Assembly: GCA_037783415.1 (NCBI GenBank)
Contig: JAZGTN010000177.1
Span: forward strand, 434,001-498,000
Reading direction: 5' to 3'
From: Leptasterias polaris
Taxonomy: Eukaryota > Echinodermata > Asteroidea > Forcipulatida > Asteriidae
Length of the DNA stretch: 64,000 nucleotides
Below, in pieces: positions 58,960-64,000 of the stretch. The translations under genes were made by a program, and so were the position numbers. The notes beneath the pieces were generated by a model. The model saw nothing but the letters and a program-made list of their open reading frames with translations, made no database searches and was not told the DNA's origin. Numbering within the stretch: the first letter of the stretch is position 1; each line of letters starts with the position of its first letter.

Positions 58960-59908
58960 TAGCCCACCTTGTTGGGCTGTAATGGCTCTCTTTTAACATC
59001 GGTCTCATAACACTCACCATTACAGCCCACCATCCATACATGTCTTAAACGCGAAGTTTTAAAGTACGAGCAAGTCGTACCTCTTTGATCGCACATTTCT
59101 CCCGTTTATAAACATCCCATACTACTCCAACCTACCTTACTTTGTTCCTTATATCTGAGGAATTTTTATGATACATTCCATGGCTCATCAAATGATGGCT
59201 TTATTTAAATATGATTTTTAGAAAATGGCAAAAAAAAAACGGTGTACAAAAATCGCATTGAAGTTCGTCGTGCCTGGGGGCCGCCATCTTACTTATGATT
59301 CGCTGCCTGTTAATCATGAGAAAGTCAGGGCGCCCGGCTGATCTACCAAGTCATTAATATGCATAAGATGACGTCGCGGGCTAACTTATGTCGCTCACCC
59401 AATGAACATGCAACTTGTGAAGCTACATGCAGCGTCACGGTCACTTGCATATTCATTAGATGGGCAAGTCTCAAGCTAGCTACAGTACCGCGCGACGTCA
59501 CCTCATACATATTTATGACTTGGCAGACCAGCCGGGCGCCCTGACTTTCTCATGATTAACAGGCAGCGAATCATAAGTAAGATGGCGGCCCCCAGGCACG
59601 ACGAACTTCAATGCGATTTTTGTACACCGTTTTTTTTTGCCATTTTCAAAAAATCATATTTAAATGAAGCCATCATTTGGTGACCCATGGAATGTATCAT
59701 AAAAATTCCTCAGATGTAAGGAACAAAGTAAGGTAGGTTGGAGTAGTATGGGATGTTTATAAACGGGAGAAATTTGCGATCAAAGAGGTACGACTTGCTC
59801 GTACTTTAAAACTTCGCGTTTAAGACATGTATGGATGGTGGGCTGTAATGGTGAGTGTTATGAGACCGATGTTAAAAGAGAGCCATTACAGCCCAACAAG
59901 GTGGGCTA
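58960..59908. mobile_element. 949-bp foldback element with TAG/CTA ends and 9-bp duplication
   Basis: The two halves are near-perfect inverted copies around a centre near 59434. Ends TAGCCCACCTTGTTGGGCTG and CAGCCCAACAAGGTGGGCTA. Flanking GATAGTGTA (58951-58959 and 59909-59917) is a perfect 9-bp duplication. Includes the motif GGCGCCCGGCTG and its complement. No coding sequence. TAG tips and 9-bp duplication match the DUF6589/RecQ element, though the rest of the ends differ. Confidence 0.92.
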
Positions 59909-59917
59909 GATAGTGTA

Positions 59918-60255
59918 GTGAAAGGGGGCAACTCGGGAACTCGCGCACGACGACCGACTGTAGCATTTGCCCCCTCTGCCCTCCCATGATCCATTGCGAT
60001 TCTGAATCGCGATAAACCTTATGACCGAGAACATCCCCGACCCCGATTAAAAATAACATCGGTCGGGCACAAAAATAGGATTGCAATCATCATGGTGCTA
60101 GGCCGCCGGGCCACCAAGGATTAACATTTATGATAAGTACTATTAATTGTGGTAAATGAGAAAAATCATAGAACAATCCTTTATGCCTTCATTCATGTTC
60201 TTACCTGCCGGCGTTGTATACAAATCAAGAATAAGTACACACACGTCCACACACA
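59918..60255. other. Spacer between two insertions
   Basis: No gene seen. It ends in an ACACGTCCACACACA tract, the target of the next element. Confidence 0.5.
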
Positions 60256-60774
60256 TAGACTTGTTGACAAGTCGTTAATGATGGTCGCGGTGAGTGGAGT
60301 CGCGTGTAGTGCTGGAGCCTAATAAAAAATGTTCTCGCGAGATCACTGCTCTCGCGCGAAGTTGCTGGCTGCCGACTCTTCGTCATTAACGACTTGTGAA
60401 ACCCGCCGGCGGTTCATATTCATTTATTCATGTACGAACGCAGTGTACATTACGGTTGCTGTAGCGACGATCATGAAGACGAGTCCATTTTATCTAAGGG
60501 TAGTACTAATTTTAGTTACTGTAAATGTACTGAATGCTTGCGCTTGAGACATCTGTGGGTGTGTTTTGTGGGTGTTAACTCCTTCATTAATTTAGTAACT
60601 AAAGAAATAAAGTAAACTTATCTTAAAATTCATTATTATAATAATTTTTTAAGATGTGTGTTTTGCCTCATAAAAATAAATAATGCCTACCGTGAATAGT
60701 TACTGATACGCTCCAATCATTTAACCCGATGTGTTCTACAGTGATTGTGTTATTAAGTGTGTATAAACAACAGA

Positions 60775-61500
60775 CACGGAAACCAGTCAACTCGCCCCCC
60801 TAGCAAAGTCGCCAATTTCAAAAAACACATGTACAAAGTCACCAACTACAAAGTCGCCCCTAGCAAAGTCGCCCCTGACAACAAACTCGTCCCCTCTCAT
60901 AGTCGCCCCTCACAACGGAATTTAACAAATTTGTGTGATTGGACTACAGGGCTTCGAAAGCTATCTTAAGGGAACAAAAGCTAGCTATCTTAAAGGAACG
61001 AAAGAGGAATTTTGGGGAACAAAATCTCATTGCGAAGGAACGGGAGCGTATATTATGGGAACGAAAGCATATTTCGGACGAATGAATGTATATTTCTGGC
61101 AACTAATTCAAAGTCGTATTTTGATGAAACGAACGCTTGTTTTTAGGGAAAGAAATCTCCTTTCGGTGGAAAAAAACCATATTTTTATTGAACGAAAGCA
61201 TATTTCGGACGAATGAAAGTATGTTTCGGGCAACTAATTCAAAGTCGTATATTTTGATGAATCGAAAGCTTGTTTTCAGGGAAAGAAATCCGATCTCCTT
61301 TCGGTGGAAAAAATAATTTTTATTGAACGAAAGCATATTTAGAGCGAACAAAATTATATTTTGTGCGAACAAAATCATATTTCGAGGAAACGAATGCGTA
61401 TCTTTCAGGGAACAAACGCGTATTTCTGGGTAACAAAATCGTATTTCGGGTGAAAGAAGGCGTGTACGAGGGAACAAAAATGTATTTTCTAGGAAAAATC
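60775..61500 (+). repeat. Degenerate tandem repeats inside the non-autonomous element
   Basis: First a short array of AAAGTCGCCCCTAGC-like units (60795-60915), then GGGAACGAAAGCATATTTCG-like units. Within these, a roughly 131-bp block is duplicated (61065-61195 and 61196-61330, sharing CAACTAATTCAAAGTCGTAT). Confidence 0.75.
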
Positions 61501-62290
61501 TATTGTGCTACCTAGAAAAACACAACTTTGTTTACAAATTTAAAAAAAATTAATTTTATGTGACAAAATTATATTTTGATTGAATTAAATAATATTTTGA
61601 GGAAACGAAATAACTTTGTTGGAATTTTGTGTGTCGAGAGTGGAAAAAGAAATTCAGAGTGAGAATTTTTTTTCACATTTTAATTTTTAATTTATTTTTC
61701 ACCTGTTCCTTCAGGGGCTCTGGTTTTGTGTGGTTTTTTTTTGGGGTGGGGGCTCGTTTTTGTCTCACAAATTGTTTAACTTAATTGCACCGTCAATATA
61801 AGAGTGGTTTTCCTATTTATTGACATAAATCTTATTTAATTTCCAAATCGGAGGAAAGGAACGTACACCGAACATTGAAACGTAACGATTTTAAAACAGC
61901 GGATTCGATCAGCGAGGTTTACCGACTAACAAACCCGCAATGACAAGGTAGTTGGTGGTCTGGCTCCCTACCCCTCCCACATGTTCATGAGCTTCCAGGT
62001 ACAGCTATCTCTTGGCATGCTAGCTAGGGCCGGGTAGGGGTTTCCGTCGTGCTGAGCCCCGGCCGAGAGAAACTCTGCGCGCCATGGCATGCAGCTACAC
62101 GATTTGCCCGTGTGTTTTACGTCATGTCCCCACACGCTGTGCACTGTCAAACACGCTCGGACTCTCTGAAATAAAATCTTACGTTCGATTTTTTGTAATT
62201 ATTTACAAGTTGTACCCATAATTTGAATACGTATTTTCTTGTGTCAAAATATTCATGAACACAATCACTCTCACCACTCAGTGTTTGGTT
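61501..62290. other. Interior of the non-autonomous element, unassigned
   Basis: No supported coding sequence. Confidence 0.4.
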
Positions 62291-62599
62291 TTGATCGTGC
62301 ATGATCAAAGCAACATAAAACTCCATCCAGTACAGGATTTGATGTTTAATATTCATCTACTGTTTGAATATTCATAGATATAACGAAATTGACCAATCAG
62401 ATGCGTCCGTACAAATTCGGCTGAAGTGCCCATAGGCCGTGCACAAACCGCCAGCGGGTTTCACAAGTCGGTAAATGTGACCAGTCTTGAGAGCAGTAAT
62501 CTCGCACAGAGCAGCCCTCTCGCGGGATATTGCGAGAAAGCCGTTCCGCTATCACCGCGACAGACATTTAACGACTTGTCCACAAGTCTACCACACACA

Positions 62600-64000
62600 C
62601 AGCTATTTCGTCCCTTTGAATTATTGATAACATAGACGTCGAATCGACACACACGCGTCGCCACTTCTTCTTTGCGCAGTCAGTACACGTACGCACGTCA
62701 GGCATTAAAGGAGCTCTATACTTCTAGTTTTATGCCATGGAATGAATCCCTACTCACTGTGAATAAAGATGTATATAATACAATTTACCTGTAGAAGTTT
62801 CAGCCTCATAAGTCGTCAGGTTTTTCAGAAAAAAGTGAAAATTACACGGAAGTTTTTCAGGAAAGTTGTGTAAATCCGTTGCAGATTACAATTATTGGCA
62901 TGGCGCCCTCTTGCAGCGAGAGACTCATGATTCGTGAACCGGCGATTCTTACTTGTGTATGAATTCGAAAGTTGACTGCGCCCGTCTAAAAATAGAGAGA
63001 GATCGGGTTCGAGGTCATGAAAGGTCACTTGCCATAGCCGGCCAGCGATCGATAACACCACCACCGTGCGCGCCGTGTGCTAATAATAGCTTTTATAAAT
63101 GTTTGCGGTTTTTGAACTGCACACACGGTCATCGTGTAATGTTTGTACTACACTCCTCTAGCAGTGGTTTCCGCGCGCCACCAGTTTACCCGCTCCAACC
63201 ACTGCTAAACTTCACTTCATATCCTGCGAAGCGCGTGGGTGTGACGTCACCCAACGCCGAGCCTGGATGACACTTGCCATGATTGGCCAGATTCTGTCAC
63301 CTGACGTTGGGTCTGTCACATGACCCTCATCTGGCACAGTAAAGATGGCTGCGCCCATGTCCACACTGTACGTGCAATAAGCACGTACGTCAACGTTGCT
63401 TTGCCTACTGTATGTTGCGTCGACTTCAGTATTATTTCGTCCTGGTTTTTGTCAGTGTTGTTTTACACAGTAAGTATTTGTTTAACGGACATCACTTTTC
63501 CCTCAGCGGGTGGGAAATCAGATGGAAAAACATAAACTTCTTCTAGTTCGAGTTTAAAAAACATAAAAAGGTCTCGATTTTTGAAAATAATAATCAGCTA
63601 TGCCTATATAGGGAAATAATTCCGTTTACTGGTCACCACTTATTCTCCTTATGACTCGATAACCACCGAAACTTGTTAATATTTTACAGGGAATTAAATT
63701 TACGAGTGAAAAATTAAAAAAAATTATTCGAAATCATGAAAAAAGGCATAAGTTCTGGCTGCCCAGCCTACTTAATTTGGAAAAAGAATTTCAGTTCGAT
63801 TTTGATTTAAAATGTCATTTCACATTACAGACGTTGCAGACTAGGCCTACTTCCTGTAAATAATTCCAAAATGACATTCATCGCGTAAATTGAGCAAGAG
63901 GTAGGCTACAATGTATACGTAAAAGAGCTCGATAAATGCGATGCAGTATGAAGCGGCCCCACAATGCCCATGCACAGTGACAAATATTGCGCCAGCGAAG
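62600..64000. other. Right edge, CpG-bearing noncoding DNA
   Basis: Contains a CRE-like TGACGTCA at about 63241, ATTGG boxes near 63275, and an ATGGCTGCGCCC start-like context at about 63343 that reaches a stop after a dozen codons. Could be the promoter region of a gene to the right, but no coding exon is provable. Confidence 0.3.

Larger units (their letters stand above)
60256..62590. mobile_element. 2.3-kb non-autonomous relative of the DUF6589/RecQ transposon
   Basis: Ends are nearly identical to those of 46044-57884: about 500 bp at the left (to roughly 60760) and about 300 bp at the right (from roughly 62290). The 9-bp duplication CCACACACA is perfect (60247-60255, 62591-62599). The interior is unrelated to the genes of the large element and holds minisatellite-like sequence. 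It lacks both the transposase and the helicase, so it would depend on a complete copy. Confidence 0.92.

Noticed and set aside
61103..61477. 124-codon minus-strand frame
   Set aside because: It is a translation of the degenerate minisatellite in the non-autonomous element.
63320..63535. Possible first exon near an ATGGCTGCG start
   Set aside because: The ATG frame stops after about 12 codons and the longer frame has no known domain. Only promoter-like motifs can be claimed.

Overview
The window is eukaryotic, most likely from a marine invertebrate. It has large introns, A+T-rich noncoding DNA, CpG-bearing islands, and transposon types typical of aquatic animals: DIRS, Ngaro, CR1/L2-like non-LTR, Gypsy, piggyBac-type MITEs and foldback elements. 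The octamer TACATGTA is strongly over-represented (about 55 copies by eye; roughly 2 expected at an assumed 62% A+T). I cannot name the species.

The only host gene I can prove is COG6, a subunit of the conserved oligomeric Golgi complex. It lies on the minus strand. Five coding exons fit in phase: 32238-32050, 30952-30809, 26582-26511, 7505-7447 and 4326-4215. The gene runs off the left edge. Its introns are packed with repeats. One is a 36-copy, 49-bp array at 5722-7485, whose unit is the end of COG6 exon 4 plus its 5' splice site. Another is a 10.9-kb element at 14951-25878, bounded by CAGTACAGCCC inverted repeats and TA duplications, with three diverged copies of a roughly 2-kb sequence inside. 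The left end (79-2053) is a deleted DIRS element.

Upstream of COG6 lie a hAT-like non-autonomous element (34219-35224) and a decayed Ngaro-type tyrosine-recombinase retrotransposon with an SGNH hydrolase module (about 35430-40920). A Gypsy LTR element follows (42173-58004).

The most striking object is the element inserted in the right LTR of the Gypsy element: an 11,841-bp DNA transposon (46044-57884). It has TAGACTTG termini, inverted repeats of about 150 bp and a perfect 9-bp target duplication. It carries two multi-exon genes pointing towards each other. From the left comes a DUF6589-type putative transposase with a ZAD-like zinc finger and an internal C2H2 finger. From the right comes an apparently intact 599-residue RecQ-family helicase. 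A 2.3-kb non-autonomous relative (60256-62590) has the same ends and also a perfect 9-bp duplication. A 949-bp near-perfect foldback (58960-59908) also has TAG/CTA ends and a 9-bp duplication. Together they suggest an active family in which a DUF6589 protein and a RecQ helicase act as a mobile unit.

Coding sequences of several decayed retroelements carry extra six-base blocks that create TACATGTA at a former TA. This suggests the octamer arises by an insertion-like process.
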